A DNA stretch of 64,000 nt from Candidatus Nitrosopumilus sp. GTDB lineage: Archaea > Thermoproteota > Nitrososphaeria > Nitrososphaerales > Nitrosopumilaceae. This document shows, one piece after another, positions 1-10,423 of this stretch (positions are counted from its first letter, which is position 1; every line of letters starts with the position of its first letter). Position numbers and translations under genes: made by a program. Under the pieces are notes generated by a model that did no database searches, had not been told where the DNA came from, and saw nothing but the letters and a program-made list of their open reading frames with translations. The stretch covers positions 33,406 through 97,405 of the forward strand of contig JABSRD010000008.1 in assembly GCA_013215285.1 (NCBI GenBank). The letters run 5' to 3'.

Positions 1-797
1 TCAACAGAATTATAATTTTTCTTCAATCCAATTCCGGACTTTATTATCAATGGAAGACTAAGAAATGTGATTAGCGATATAGTTGGAAACAGGTTTGTAG
101 ATACACCAATAATTATTGCACAGTATGATACTAGAGGAAAAATCCAAAATAATTTTGTAGCTTTTTCTTTTCCAGCTACAATAACCAAAGTCTTTCTCCC
201 TTTAGATTTGTCAGCATCATGATCAGGAAATGATGCAATGAATAGTACTAAAGACGATAAAGACCCAACTACAATTCCTGCAAGAATAGATTCTAAAGTA
301 ATTTGTCCTGATTGAATAAAAAATGCACCAATAACTATCATGGCACCTTTTACTGCAACAAAAAATTCACCTAAACCAGAATCTACAATTTTGGTAGAGT
401 AAAAGTAAATGGATAGAATGGCAAATCCCAAGATCACTGCAATAATTATTCCATCTGTAACTACAAAGTAACCGCCAATTATAGTACCAATTATCAAAGA
501 TGCAATTCCCGCACGATACACAGATGAAGGTTTGAGTAATCCTTCAGGTAGTACACCAGTTCCACCACTCATTTTAGTTCGAGTAGTTGTAGTGTCAATT
601 CCTCGTTTAAAATCCCAAAAATCATTTAGTAGATCTACACTTGCATGAAGTGCCATAACTCCTGCAAATGTCAATAATGCATCAAATGGATTAATGGTGT
701 GATTTAACCACCAATTAAGAGATAAACCAACAGATACTGCAATTACAGATGCTAGAAGGAATCTGACTCTAATTACTCTAAACCATACAGAAAGCAT
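1..797 (-). CDS. UbiA-family prenyltransferase (partial, runs off left edge)
   Basis: Minus-strand frame open from ATG at 797 to the window edge: MLSVWFRVIRVRFLLASVIAVSVGLSLNWW...LHASVDLLNDFWDFKRGIDTTTTRTKMSGGTGVLPEG...; N/DxxxD-like motif and multiple hydrophobic segments typical of UbiA/MenA. Confidence 0.8.
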   Translation of the reverse strand, partial: MLSVWFRVIRVRFLLASVIAVSVGLSLNWWLNHTINPFDALLTFAGVMALHASVDLLNDFWDFKRGIDTTTTRTKMSGGTGVLPEGLLKPSSVYRAGIASLIIGTIIGGYFVVTDGIIIAVILGFAILSIYFYSTKIVDSGLGEFFVAVKGAMIVIGAFFIQSGQITLESILAGIVVGSLSSLVLFIASFPDHDADKSKGRKTLVIVAGKEKATKLFWIFPLVSYCAIIIGVSTNLFPTISLITFLSLPLIIKSGIGLKKNYNSV

Positions 798-883
798 CAA
801 AAACAATGTCAGTTTTTCAGTATAATATTCATGAGTTTTGATTTTAGGTCATTCTTTATATGAAAATTGAATAAAATACGCCT

Positions 884-1090
884 ATGAGAATTGGTAAAAT
901 TTCAGAAAATGAAAAGAAGGTGAGATTTAATGTTGAAATTTACTGTACTAATTGTAACAAAAAAGTTCCTGGCGGATTACTTACAGGCGAAAAGTATTAC
1001 GGAACTGAGTCATTTAAAAAAGAATTAGAATTATTTAAAAAAACATATCTTTGTGGAATTTGTAGAGATAAAAAAAGAACAAGTAAATAA
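884..1090 (+). CDS. small CxxC zinc-ribbon-like protein
   Basis: 68 aa ORF with CTNCNKK...CGICRDKK paired CxxC motifs. Confidence 0.6.
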   Translation: MRIGKISENEKKVRFNVEIYCTNCNKKVPGGLLTGEKYYGTESFKKELELFKKTYLCGICRDKKRTSK

Positions 1091-3805
1091 TTAAATTTCT
1101 TCTTCGTCTTCCCAGTCTTCTTCCAAATCAGTTTTTGATTTCTTTAAGAACATGAATACAATTACTCCTACCATCAGAATTCCACCAATAACAATATAGA
1201 TTATCCAATCAGGTAATTCTAAATTAATTGCATCAAATGTGATATCAGGTGCATTAACATTCACAGTAAAAGTGTCTCTACCTTCAGCATATCCTTCAGC
1301 AGTTGCAATGATGTCAAATGATATTGTAGGTCCTTCAAATGCAGTTAAACTAACTATTGCACTACCATCAGAACCAGTCCTTACAACTTCGGGAGTAACT
1401 AATGCATCCTCACCAGTAATAATTTTTATCGATGCACCAGAAACTGAACCTGTATCTTCATCATCTACAAATAATTTAAATTCAATTGGCTCACCAGCTT
1501 TAATTTCAGATCCTAACCCTCCCGTAAAAACTTGTAATTGAGTTTGAGATGATGCAATATTAATTACAGAAGAAGTTCCATTGACACCTTTAGCACTTGC
1601 TGAAATAGTTGCAATTCCTACAGATCCAGTTGTTTTGATTGGGAATGTAGAATATGAAGATCCAGCAGGGATTACTGAGTCATCAATAATTTGAACAACA
1701 GAATCTTGGGATGATGTAATTTTAGATTTTATATCAAATTTTGAAATAACTGGATTTCCTTGCAAATCAACTAATTGTATAATACCTAAATTTTGTTGAT
1801 GTTCTGCATTAATTTTCACTAGAGGTAAAATGACTTGCATTTTTGATGAAGGTTGCGTGATGAATGTTTTACTTCCTATTAATTCAAAATCAGCATGCTG
1901 GCCAATAGGTTCCAATGTAAGAACAATACTGAATTCATCCTCAGACACATCAAATGAATCACTTCGTAATTGTGTAAGTGAAAAAGTAGTACCTTTATCA
2001 ATTTCCACCAATCCATTTGTAGGAGTAATCAAGTATTTTCCAGAATCTTTCATCATTTTTGGTCGTTCTTTACCATCAAGTGCAATCAAAAAAATGTCAA
2101 AAAATCCATCTTTATCATAAATTATACCATTCTCACCAGTTGGTGAAAACATCCTTACTTCTTTTTGTTCTAATGTGTTAACTATTTCAGTTTCAAATGA
2201 ACCAGTTCCAACACCATTTATGGATGTGGAAATAGTTACAAAGCCTGTTTTTTGACCAGTAGAAATCTCAGCAGTACCAAAAGAATAGGAACTTGTTATC
2301 TTTCCACCATCAGAAATAGTGGCTAATTTATCATCACTAGAAATTACATTAATATTCTGAACATATCCATCGCTGTATTGATTTTCTTTTGATTGCATAG
2401 GATAAAGTTCATCTTCTTCTAAACAATCAATAGAATACAAAATCATATCTTCAAAATCTAATTCAGTGTTGTGTTCAATTTCATTATTATTTGTTGAACC
2501 GTTTTCATCGGTTAATTCAGCACAGCCAAGATGAATCTTAATTAAACTCCCATCAGTTCGTATTCCATCATCATCTTCATCGTCTTCAATATTAGATAAT
2601 TGATAAGTGAAATAAGCAGTAGCGTTACTGGGTATTTTTTCAAGTCCATACACTCCAACTGTATGATCATAATTTTTTACATCAAATCCAAAATCAAATA
2701 CGGTACTAACATTTCGTTTAACATTGTCAACACCTTCAATAGAAATTCCCACAGTTCTAAAAGTATCAGTTGCAGTTCCATAGCCATCAGAAGTAACTCC
2801 AATCAAAATATTATTTTTAAGAAGATTCTGTAGACTGAATGTGTCTTGAAGTAGATATCCAAATTGTCCTTTTTTGATTGTGGGTTTTTCAGATTTTACA
2901 AAATTTGCTAAATTTTCGCCAATAGGATATTGTTCACTTGAGAAAAAATTCAAGGGGATGTCATTAGGGGTTTTTGTAGGATTACCATCAGAGTCAACTA
3001 CAGTCACAAAAATATCCAAAGTTCTGTCAATTTCTGCAGGAATTAATTTTGGAAAAACTGATATCTGTAATGCAGTTGGAAGTGTAGATGAAATTCTAAT
3101 ACTCTTGGCTACGTCTAGTCCAGCATCTACTTGAATTGCTCGCAAATAGGTATTTCCTATTTTGTCATGAGTTGATATTATTCCCCATGCATAATAGGTA
3201 CCTTGTTTAATTATCAAGATGTTTGAATCAGGGGACGCTAAAGATTTCTCGTGTTCGAGTAAAATTTCAATATCATTAGGTGCACGAACCAATACCCCAT
3301 CGGATGTTGTAAGATAAACTGAAAAAGGCATTTCAGAGTTTACGTGCATTTCAGTGGTTGGTAAATTTAATTCTAAAACTAAATCGTCGGGAAGATAAGT
3401 TTCATCAGTTCCTATCTCAATTTTTTGAAATGTTGTTTTTCCATTAAGACTTGCAGTAATTGTTGTTTTACCAGATTTCTCACTTGTTGTTACTGGAAAA
3501 GATACAAATTCTTCATTAGCTTTTAAAATCACTGTTTTAGGAACAAATGCGACTGAAGGATTATCAGAACTTAAACTAACTGGAACATCATATGAAGAGG
3601 TAATTGGCACACCATGTTTACTTAGAACATAAAGATATCCTACTTGATGTTCTGCAACTCCACGTTCCAAATGAGATGGAGATATTGCTAATTTTATAGA
3701 ATAATCAGATAATGATTCTAGATTTTGAGCAGATGCATAATGTAAATTTCCGCCAAACAGTAGAGATATCGCAAGTAAGAAGATTATTGGGTTTTTTATT
3801 TTCAT
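1091..3805 (-). CDS. large secreted/surface protein with Ig-like repeats and C-terminal TM anchor
   Basis: N-terminal signal peptide, repeated beta-rich segments, C-terminal hydrophobic helix IIYIVIGGILMVGVIVFMFLKK followed by an acidic tail. Confidence 0.8.
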   Translation of the reverse strand: MKIKNPIIFLLAISLLFGGNLHYASAQNLESLSDYSIKLAISPSHLERGVAEHQVGYLYVLSKHGVPITSSYDVPVSLSSDNPSVAFVPKTVILKANEEFVSFPVTTSEKSGKTTITASLNGKTTFQKIEIGTDETYLPDDLVLELNLPTTEMHVNSEMPFSVYLTTSDGVLVRAPNDIEILLEHEKSLASPDSNILIIKQGTYYAWGIISTHDKIGNTYLRAIQVDAGLDVAKSIRISSTLPTALQISVFPKLIPAEIDRTLDIFVTVVDSDGNPTKTPNDIPLNFFSSEQYPIGENLANFVKSEKPTIKKGQFGYLLQDTFSLQNLLKNNILIGVTSDGYGTATDTFRTVGISIEGVDNVKRNVSTVFDFGFDVKNYDHTVGVYGLEKIPSNATAYFTYQLSNIEDDEDDDGIRTDGSLIKIHLGCAELTDENGSTNNNEIEHNTELDFEDMILYSIDCLEEDELYPMQSKENQYSDGYVQNINVISSDDKLATISDGGKITSSYSFGTAEISTGQKTGFVTISTSINGVGTGSFETEIVNTLEQKEVRMFSPTGENGIIYDKDGFFDIFLIALDGKERPKMMKDSGKYLITPTNGLVEIDKGTTFSLTQLRSDSFDVSEDEFSIVLTLEPIGQHADFELIGSKTFITQPSSKMQVILPLVKINAEHQQNLGIIQLVDLQGNPVISKFDIKSKITSSQDSVVQIIDDSVIPAGSSYSTFPIKTTGSVGIATISASAKGVNGTSSVINIASSQTQLQVFTGGLGSEIKAGEPIEFKLFVDDEDTGSVSGASIKIITGEDALVTPEVVRTGSDGSAIVSLTAFEGPTISFDIIATAEGYAEGRDTFTVNVNAPDITFDAINLELPDWIIYIVIGGILMVGVIVFMFLKKSKTDLEEDWEDEEEI

Positions 3806-3861
3806 TTTTTCTCCATTTTTCAGTTATCCATTTTTTTTCATAAAAAGGAAAAAAGGGTGGG

Positions 3862-4485
3862 TTATCCACTTTGTTGTCCAGCAATTACAGTTCCAACGAA
3901 GACAGCACCGTTTGATGTTGTCAATTTGATCTGTGTGTCTCTACCTTGTTTGATGTTTTCATCAAGTTGTAGAATTAGTGTCACTTGTTGTCCAGGTTGA
4001 ACTTCTGCAGATGTTGCTGACAAGATTGTAGCAGGTCCTCTTGTAAGAATTTGATAGCTGCCTTGTATTGGGCCAGTAGCATTATAGTTGTATACTGTAC
4101 CACCAAATCTTACTTCACCTAGTGTAAGTTTTCCTACACTGTTACTTTGTACATAGATTACTATATTTTCATCTACGAGTAGACCATCTCCTGCAGTATT
4201 TCCTGCTGCAAATACGGTACCATCATGATTTAACATAGTACCATCAGTTGCATCATAACCAGCAAATTTTAGTGACTCAATTTGTGGAGCGCCACTAATT
4301 TGAGCAGAACTGAAAAATCCTTGTGAGAACACAAAGACAATACTTCCACCAACGACTGCGATTGCTACTAAAAGAAGTGTTGCAATAACTGGAGCAACTG
4401 CTCTTCTTGAAGTCATTTTTGACTGTAGTTTTGTCATTATGAATTTCTTAGAATTAGAAAAGATGTTAAAGTAATTTGTGTTCAA
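3862..4485 (-). CDS. archaellin/type IV pilin-like protein
   Basis: Class III signal motif RRAVAPVIATLLLVAIAVVGGSIVFVFSQGF; short downstream beta-rich domain. Confidence 0.85.
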   Translation of the reverse strand: MNTNYFNIFSNSKKFIMTKLQSKMTSRRAVAPVIATLLLVAIAVVGGSIVFVFSQGFFSSAQISGAPQIESLKFAGYDATDGTMLNHDGTVFAAGNTAGDGLLVDENIVIYVQSNSVGKLTLGEVRFGGTVYNYNATGPIQGSYQILTRGPATILSATSAEVQPGQQVTLILQLDENIKQGRDTQIKLTTSNGAVFVGTVIAGQQSG

Positions 4486-4567
4486 AATGGACTACAATTA
4501 ACTGGTTTGTGCATATGTTTTATGAAATGAATAAAAAATCATGTAAACTATAAGATGAAAAAATAGA

Positions 4568-6358
4568 TTATGGACAGCCAGTAGTTGGACATACCTGTAA
4601 AACAGTTTCAGCTATAGGACCAACTGCAAATGTGCCACTTGGACTATTACCAGTAGCAATACCATTTGCAAGAATATGCATAACATACATTTTTGCTTTA
4701 GGAACGGAGGGAGCAGTTGCGGTAAACTGAATAGTTTTTGCTTCAGTGTGATCATCTATTGATGATATAAGAGAACCAACTATCTGTGTAGAACCATCAG
4801 GATATGTAATAGGGGTAGACAAAGTAAAACCATTAGAACTAATGATGTTATTAAAAGTCCATTCTTTTGGAATGTTGATGATTAGAGATGTACCAGCACT
4901 TATTCCATAAATATTATCACTGCTCATGTCAGCAAGAGTTGCATTAAATGTCACAGTACTCCCTTCTACAATTCCTCTCAACTCACCCATAACATTGGAA
5001 GATGCAACAGACTCAGGGTTTCTTGCAAGAAAAACATTTGGTAGTGCAACTTCACTAGTATGCATTGTAGTACCATAGCCTGCTTTTCCATATTGCCCAA
5101 GAGTTGTAAACACAACAGGTTGAACTAGAATATTTTGTGCATCATCTATAGTACCCGCCATATTTCCACTGCCAATACCTACAAGAAATGGAAAGACGGA
5201 TCTAGGTGCAACTTCAATAGGAGTGACCAAATCTCACCACATCAGTTGGTTACTTTCAGGACAAGACCAATTATCAGGTGTGGGAGGTATTGTTACAGGT
5301 CTTTCAGGATTCGCACCTGGAATATCTTCACAGTTTTTTGCAAAAACATCATCTTGTGAATTTGCCCTAGGAACAAATGCCATTATCACTACCTTGTTTA
5401 CAAACATCGGTTGATCTGTGGGATTTGCAACATTAACACCCCAGATAGGCCTATCTGTAACATCACTATCCTCATCTCCAATTGCATTAGGCATTATCAT
5501 AAATATCTGAGGTTTTCCAAAAAGTTCGTTTGAGATAACTACTTCACCTCCACCTTCACCAGCTTCTCGTAAAAGAATCGAATCAGATACAACATTACTG
5601 GATACATCTTCAGTGTCTTCAAAGTCACCTATTGCAATAGCTGAAAATACCACATCATCACCACTAACTCCATCAACTTGATAATCCCAAGAGAACATCA
5701 CAGATTCTCCATGTTCTAAATTCACAGACGCAGGGGTATGTGAAGGTGAAGGTGAAGGTGAAATAAGGAAACCAGAGCCAAGTACAGATTGCATTTCAGG
5801 GTGAACATTCTTAATTTCAGCATCGCCAGTGTTAGTAACAACCATTACAACAGTGACATTTTTTCCAAGAACTACATCAGGGGGATCTGTAATTAATTCA
5901 GCACGTAGTTCACCTACAGAAGATCCGACACCAACTACTAGTTCTTTAATTTTAATTGTTCCAAGAGAGGAGATTATTTTGACATCATATGTATCAGGAA
6001 CCATTCCAAGTGTTTGCGTTGAAACAACATTATTAGTAAAACCTGAGGGCACAAATGCATCATCATAAGTTATATCAAATCGAGTTACAGGTTGATTTGA
6101 TAATGTTTTGTTAGCAATCCACATACTTGAAATTTCAACAGGGTTTTGACCTTGGTTTTTAACATTCATACTTAAAATATTATTTTCATCAATAGAAGCA
6201 AAAATTGCAAATTGTTCTTGCTGTTTTTTTATTTCAATATCAGAAATAATTCTTTGTGTAGTTACAATATCTTCTTGGGCATCTAATGCTAAACCCAATA
6301 CTGAGAAACCTGAAATCATTAACACAGTAAAAAATAATCCTCCTACAACTGAGGACAA
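4568..6358 (-). pseudogene. pilin-like surface protein interrupted by an in-frame TGA (ORFs 5234..6358 and 4568..5230)
   Basis: Both ORFs lie in the same frame; ...NWSCPESNQLMW-TGA-DLVTPIEVAPRSVFPFLVG...; N-terminus RRGLSSVVGGLFFTVLMISGF resembles a pilin signal. Confidence 0.65.
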
Positions 6359-6399
6359 TCCACGCCTATTTTGAGGCTGAAAACAGTTTCTTTTTAGAT

Positions 6400-6924
6400 C
6401 TATCGTGCGTCACCTGTCTCAATGAAAAGTTCTACAGGGCGCATTCCACCCATATCAAGACGAATATGAACGCCTTTATTGAGACCTATATCAGAATCAT
6501 CCGAACCCAATTTAATTAAAAGATTAACTATCTGTCCGCTTTGAATTTGGATATCTTCATTTTGTATGATTGGAGAACTTCCTACAGGTAATATCGAAAA
6601 CATACCATCAGCAGGATATTTTCTATCAGCACCAGGCAAATAATCCACAGAAGCATCTAATTCAATTCCAGATGTAGATGAATCTCGTGTATTATATGCA
6701 AGAAGCAAGATATTTTTAGAAGAATCAAATGAAGATGCGGAAGCAAGGTTTCCAGAAACAAATGCATCATTTACAAAATAAGTAAGTGTACTAGCACCAG
6801 TTATTGTAACACCCATTAACATCATGGTACTAATAATTTCAGTGACAGCACGTCTGTTCTTCAATCTAGACTTTTTTGTCTTTGCTAATTTTTGATTTGA
6901 CATTGTTTTGGATTTCATTTTCAT
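6400..6924 (-). CDS. type IV pilin-like protein
   Basis: KKSRLKNRRAVTEIISTMMLMGVTITGASTLTYFV class III signal-like N-terminus. Confidence 0.75.
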   Translation of the reverse strand: MKMKSKTMSNQKLAKTKKSRLKNRRAVTEIISTMMLMGVTITGASTLTYFVNDAFVSGNLASASSFDSSKNILLLAYNTRDSSTSGIELDASVDYLPGADRKYPADGMFSILPVGSSPIIQNEDIQIQSGQIVNLLIKLGSDDSDIGLNKGVHIRLDMGGMRPVELFIETGDAR

Positions 6925-7458
6925 CTATGTGTTAAATGGACTAGCAACAGTTGTGAAAAAATTTCCCCTAGTTGTGGTCAAGGATATTCTGTATTCAGAG
7001 TTAAGATATTTTACATCATTCCAAGTATTTGTGACAATACCTGACAATTCAATTTCTGAGTTGTCAACATTATCCAAGGTGATCTTTTGATTATCTTTGA
7101 TTAGAACAAGTTGATTAACATCAATCCAATTGGTAATGATTTCTTGATTGTCAATTTTGAGAATAGTGATAGTGGAAATGGTAGAATCAACTGTTCCAAT
7201 ATTTAGCAAATCTATTTGAATGTCATCAGAACCAGGTACAAATCTGACATGCTCAAAAATTATATCTTCGCGATGACTCAAATTACTAGATTTTTCATGA
7301 AATGAAAGATCATATGTGAATGCACTGATATTATCCATTCCATTAAACAAAATCACAGATCCTACAGCAGTTACAATTCCCAAAATCACAATACTGCCCA
7401 TGATCTGACTTACAGCACGACGATTTTTCACATGTAATTTGGGGAAGGCATTTCTCAC
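6925..7458 (-). CDS. type IV pilin-like protein
   Basis: LHVKNRRAVSQIMGSIVILGIVTAVGSVILF class III signal-like N-terminus. Confidence 0.75.
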   Translation of the reverse strand: MRNAFPKLHVKNRRAVSQIMGSIVILGIVTAVGSVILFNGMDNISAFTYDLSFHEKSSNLSHREDIIFEHVRFVPGSDDIQIDLLNIGTVDSTISTITILKIDNQEIITNWIDVNQLVLIKDNQKITLDNVDNSEIELSGIVTNTWNDVKYLNSEYRISLTTTRGNFFTTVASPFNT

Positions 7459-8681
7459 TTTTTACCACCATTTTTTTCATATAATTCAGAAACAAGTGAA
7501 TCAAAGACAGATTTTTGCTTTTTAACATCATTTTGTGAATACCACTCAGAAACAAATTCCTCAACATGAGAAATGATTTGAGAAAAATCAGGTTCGGAGA
7601 TTAAATGGATTCCATAAAGTTTAGTAAGAATTTCTACACCAACATTAATGTCAGAAACAGTCACAAGCAAAGTATTTGTTGGATTTATGTCTAATTTTGG
7701 AACTAAAATAGAATTAATATCAGATTGATTAATACCTGTAGGATGATTTTTTATGAAAATCAAAATAGATTCGTTTGTTGTTTTGTTTTCTCCATAAATT
7801 GGAATTTCATGAACATTGCCACTTTGTCCTTTGATAGTAGCATTAAGTTTAGCAGTAAAATTGAATCCTTCTAATAATTTCAATAATTCATCTTTTATTT
7901 GATTAGTATCAGAATTAATTGAAATTTCAGAATTTTTTAGTTTGTAACTAAACGTTGTAACGAATTGACCTGAATTAATATCAAAGTCATGCTCATGTTT
8001 TCTACAATGTAATTTAATTACAGCATTATCAAATTTTTCAGAACAGCCATTGCATTGATACCACATCGCAGGAATACGAATTTCTTTTTCAAAATTTTTG
8101 ATTGGTTTCTTACAAGATGGACAATGTGAATTATTTTGATCTGAAAAATCAAAATTAGTACTCTCTGTAATGTAACCACATCGCTTATGTTCAAAGAGAT
8201 TTAATTTTTCAACATCCATTGAAGTACATTTTGGACAATAAAGGCGCATACTAGATGAAAAGGTATCTGAATGAGTTGGACAAACAATCAATTTTTCATA
8301 AATTTCTTTTTCTAAAATTCCATCATAAACCAAACCATCAAGACATTCAACATTGTCTTGAACTTCACCTATTTTTGATAAAATTGGATAGAATAACTTA
8401 CCCTCATTGTAATCTATGAATGGTTTAATGGTTCTATCATCAAGTTTTTGTACTTCCTGAATTAATCGAACAGCTTTACTATTGGTAGGCTTGGATAAAT
8501 CAAGGTTAGTCACTAAAATTTGTTTTTTAGAAACTAGTTCTTCAGGAATATATTTTTTTTCATCATTTGATTGATTTTTAAAAATTGAAGTAATATTTTC
8601 AAAACCAAATAATCTAGATTCAGATTTTGGTTCTAATTTAACATCATCATAAATAATTTTTTTTTTAAACATTACAATCAT
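7455..8681 (-). CDS. multi-zinc-ribbon protein associated with pilus locus (possible TackOD1-like)
   Basis: Serial CPxCxS / CxxC / CP-SC motifs (LYCPKCTSMDVEKL...CGYITE...HCPSCKK...YQCNGCSEKF); overlaps start of pilin gene 6925..7458. Confidence 0.55.
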   Translation of the reverse strand: MIVMFKKKIIYDDVKLEPKSESRLFGFENITSIFKNQSNDEKKYIPEELVSKKQILVTNLDLSKPTNSKAVRLIQEVQKLDDRTIKPFIDYNEGKLFYPILSKIGEVQDNVECLDGLVYDGILEKEIYEKLIVCPTHSDTFSSSMRLYCPKCTSMDVEKLNLFEHKRCGYITESTNFDFSDQNNSHCPSCKKPIKNFEKEIRIPAMWYQCNGCSEKFDNAVIKLHCRKHEHDFDINSGQFVTTFSYKLKNSEISINSDTNQIKDELLKLLEGFNFTAKLNATIKGQSGNVHEIPIYGENKTTNESILIFIKNHPTGINQSDINSILVPKLDINPTNTLLVTVSDINVGVEILTKLYGIHLISEPDFSQIISHVEEFVSEWYSQNDVKKQKSVFDSLVSELYEKNGGKK

Positions 8682-8759
8682 ACCTCACAATATAAGAGAG
8701 ATTCATTACCATGATGGTTTTTTTAACTAAAAGAAGAGTAAAAGGAAAATGTTGTTCAT

Positions 8760-10421
8760 ATGAACGAACAAGCGTTAAAACACATTACTCACTCACAAAA
8801 TCTGGAATTGAAATTAAGCATTATTAAAGATAAGTTATCATTATTACAAAAATTACAACTAGAAAACAAATTAAATTTTAAAATAAAAAAAAATCCTAAA
8901 AAACAAATTATCAAAAATGTAGAAAATGAAATAAAAATTCCCCAATTTATGACTCTGTCAAAATTAGATTGGGATACAAATGAAATTCATGCAGGAGTGA
9001 TTAAGGATCCTACTGCAAAAGGAGGTTTAAGATACCAAGTCATTGAACCAGTCCTCTCACAACGGGATGAAAAAGCATTTGAAATTATTAAAAAATTACT
9101 AATAACTGAGCTTTCAGTTTCATTAAACGAAATTAAATCAAAAAAAGATGCTGAACGTAGATTAAAAAAGAAAATAATATCGATGATAAAAAAATATAGA
9201 TTAAAGATTCCTTCCAAAAATATTGAAAAAATTAATTATTTTGCAGTTCGTGATTTTGTATATCTTGGTAAAATAGAGCCATTAATGAAGGACCATATGA
9301 TAGAGGAGATTAGTTGTGATGGAACTAACATTCCGATATACATATGGCACAGAGAACATGAATCGATGCCAACAAATATCATCTTTGAAAAAGATGTTGA
9401 ATTAAACAACTTTGCAAGAAAAATGGCATACATTTGCGGAAAACATGTCTCAATGGCAGATCCTATTATTGATGCATCGCTTCCAAACGGAAGTAGAATC
9501 AATTTAACGCTAGGTCATGAAATTACCAAAAGAGGTAGTACATTTACTATTAGAAGATTCAGAGCAGACCCAATTACAATTATTGATTTAATAAAATTTG
9601 GAACACTTTCAGTCGATATTGCAGTATACATGTGGTATTTGGTTGAAAAAAGAACAACCATGCTTATCGCAGGAGGCACTGCCAGTGGAAAAACAACTGC
9701 ACTTAATGCATTAGCCTCATTTATCAGACCAGGTCAAAAAGTAGTCAGTATAGAAGATACTCAGGAGTTAAATCTTCCTCATGAAAACTGGATTCCAGCT
9801 GTATCAAGACAAAATTTTACGGATACTCAAGTTGGTGAAATTACTCAGTTTGATCTTCTAAGAGCAGCTCTGAGACAAAGACCAGACATAATCATTGTTG
9901 GGGAAACAAGAGGGAGAGAAGCATTCACATTATTTCAAGCAATGGCCACAGGTCACGGAGGATTCTCATCTATTCACGCGGATTCTGTTGATGCAACACT
10001 TACAAGATTAACATCAACACCAATGGATGTTCCAAAAGCATTGATCTCAAATAGTTTGGATATTATCACTCTCCAATTAAAAATTAGAGTAGGGAACAAA
10101 TCAGTTAGAAGGGTCATTCAAGTTTCAGAAATTGATGGAATAGATGAAAATACAGGACAAATCAAAACACATGAAATTTTTAAATGGAATCCAAAAACAG
10201 ATACTCATGACTACTTGGGAGACAGTGTAGTCTTTAAGAAAATCCAAGAAAGAGAAGGAGATACGGAAGAGCAAATTAATTATGAATTAACAAAAAGAAG
10301 ACTAGCACTAGAATGGATGGTAAAAAATAACATTCGCAATCAGGTACAAGTCTCTGAAAATATAATGGACTATTATGCAAATCCTGAACGATTCTACGAG
10401 CGAAAGAGGTTAGAGGTATAA
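8760..10421 (+). CDS. type II/IV secretion system ATPase (TadA/VirB11/ArlI family)
   Basis: Walker A GGTASGKTTALNALASFIRPG, IEDTQEL, RPDIIIVGETRGREA Walker B/His box region. Confidence 0.93.
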   Translation: MNEQALKHITHSQNLELKLSIIKDKLSLLQKLQLENKLNFKIKKNPKKQIIKNVENEIKIPQFMTLSKLDWDTNEIHAGVIKDPTAKGGLRYQVIEPVLSQRDEKAFEIIKKLLITELSVSLNEIKSKKDAERRLKKKIISMIKKYRLKIPSKNIEKINYFAVRDFVYLGKIEPLMKDHMIEEISCDGTNIPIYIWHREHESMPTNIIFEKDVELNNFARKMAYICGKHVSMADPIIDASLPNGSRINLTLGHEITKRGSTFTIRRFRADPITIIDLIKFGTLSVDIAVYMWYLVEKRTTMLIAGGTASGKTTALNALASFIRPGQKVVSIEDTQELNLPHENWIPAVSRQNFTDTQVGEITQFDLLRAALRQRPDIIIVGETRGREAFTLFQAMATGHGGFSSIHADSVDATLTRLTSTPMDVPKALISNSLDIITLQLKIRVGNKSVRRVIQVSEIDGIDENTGQIKTHEIFKWNPKTDTHDYLGDSVVFKKIQEREGDTEEQINYELTKRRLALEWMVKNNIRNQVQVSENIMDYYANPERFYERKRLEV

Positions 10422-10423
10422 TT

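Noticed and set aside
1239-3134. Plus-strand ORFs (1239..1541, 1830..2120, 2600..2833, 2874..3134)
   Set aside because: Antisense shadows of the 904-aa surface protein; no domains, low-complexity composition.
5231-5236. Selenocysteine or pyrrolysine-type recoding at the in-frame stop
   Set aside because: No recognisable SECIS-like element or Sec machinery seen here; TGG-to-TGA substitution is simpler.
5829-6068. Plus-strand ORFs at 5135..5414 and 5829..6068
   Set aside because: Antisense to the pilin-like gene; no recognisable features.
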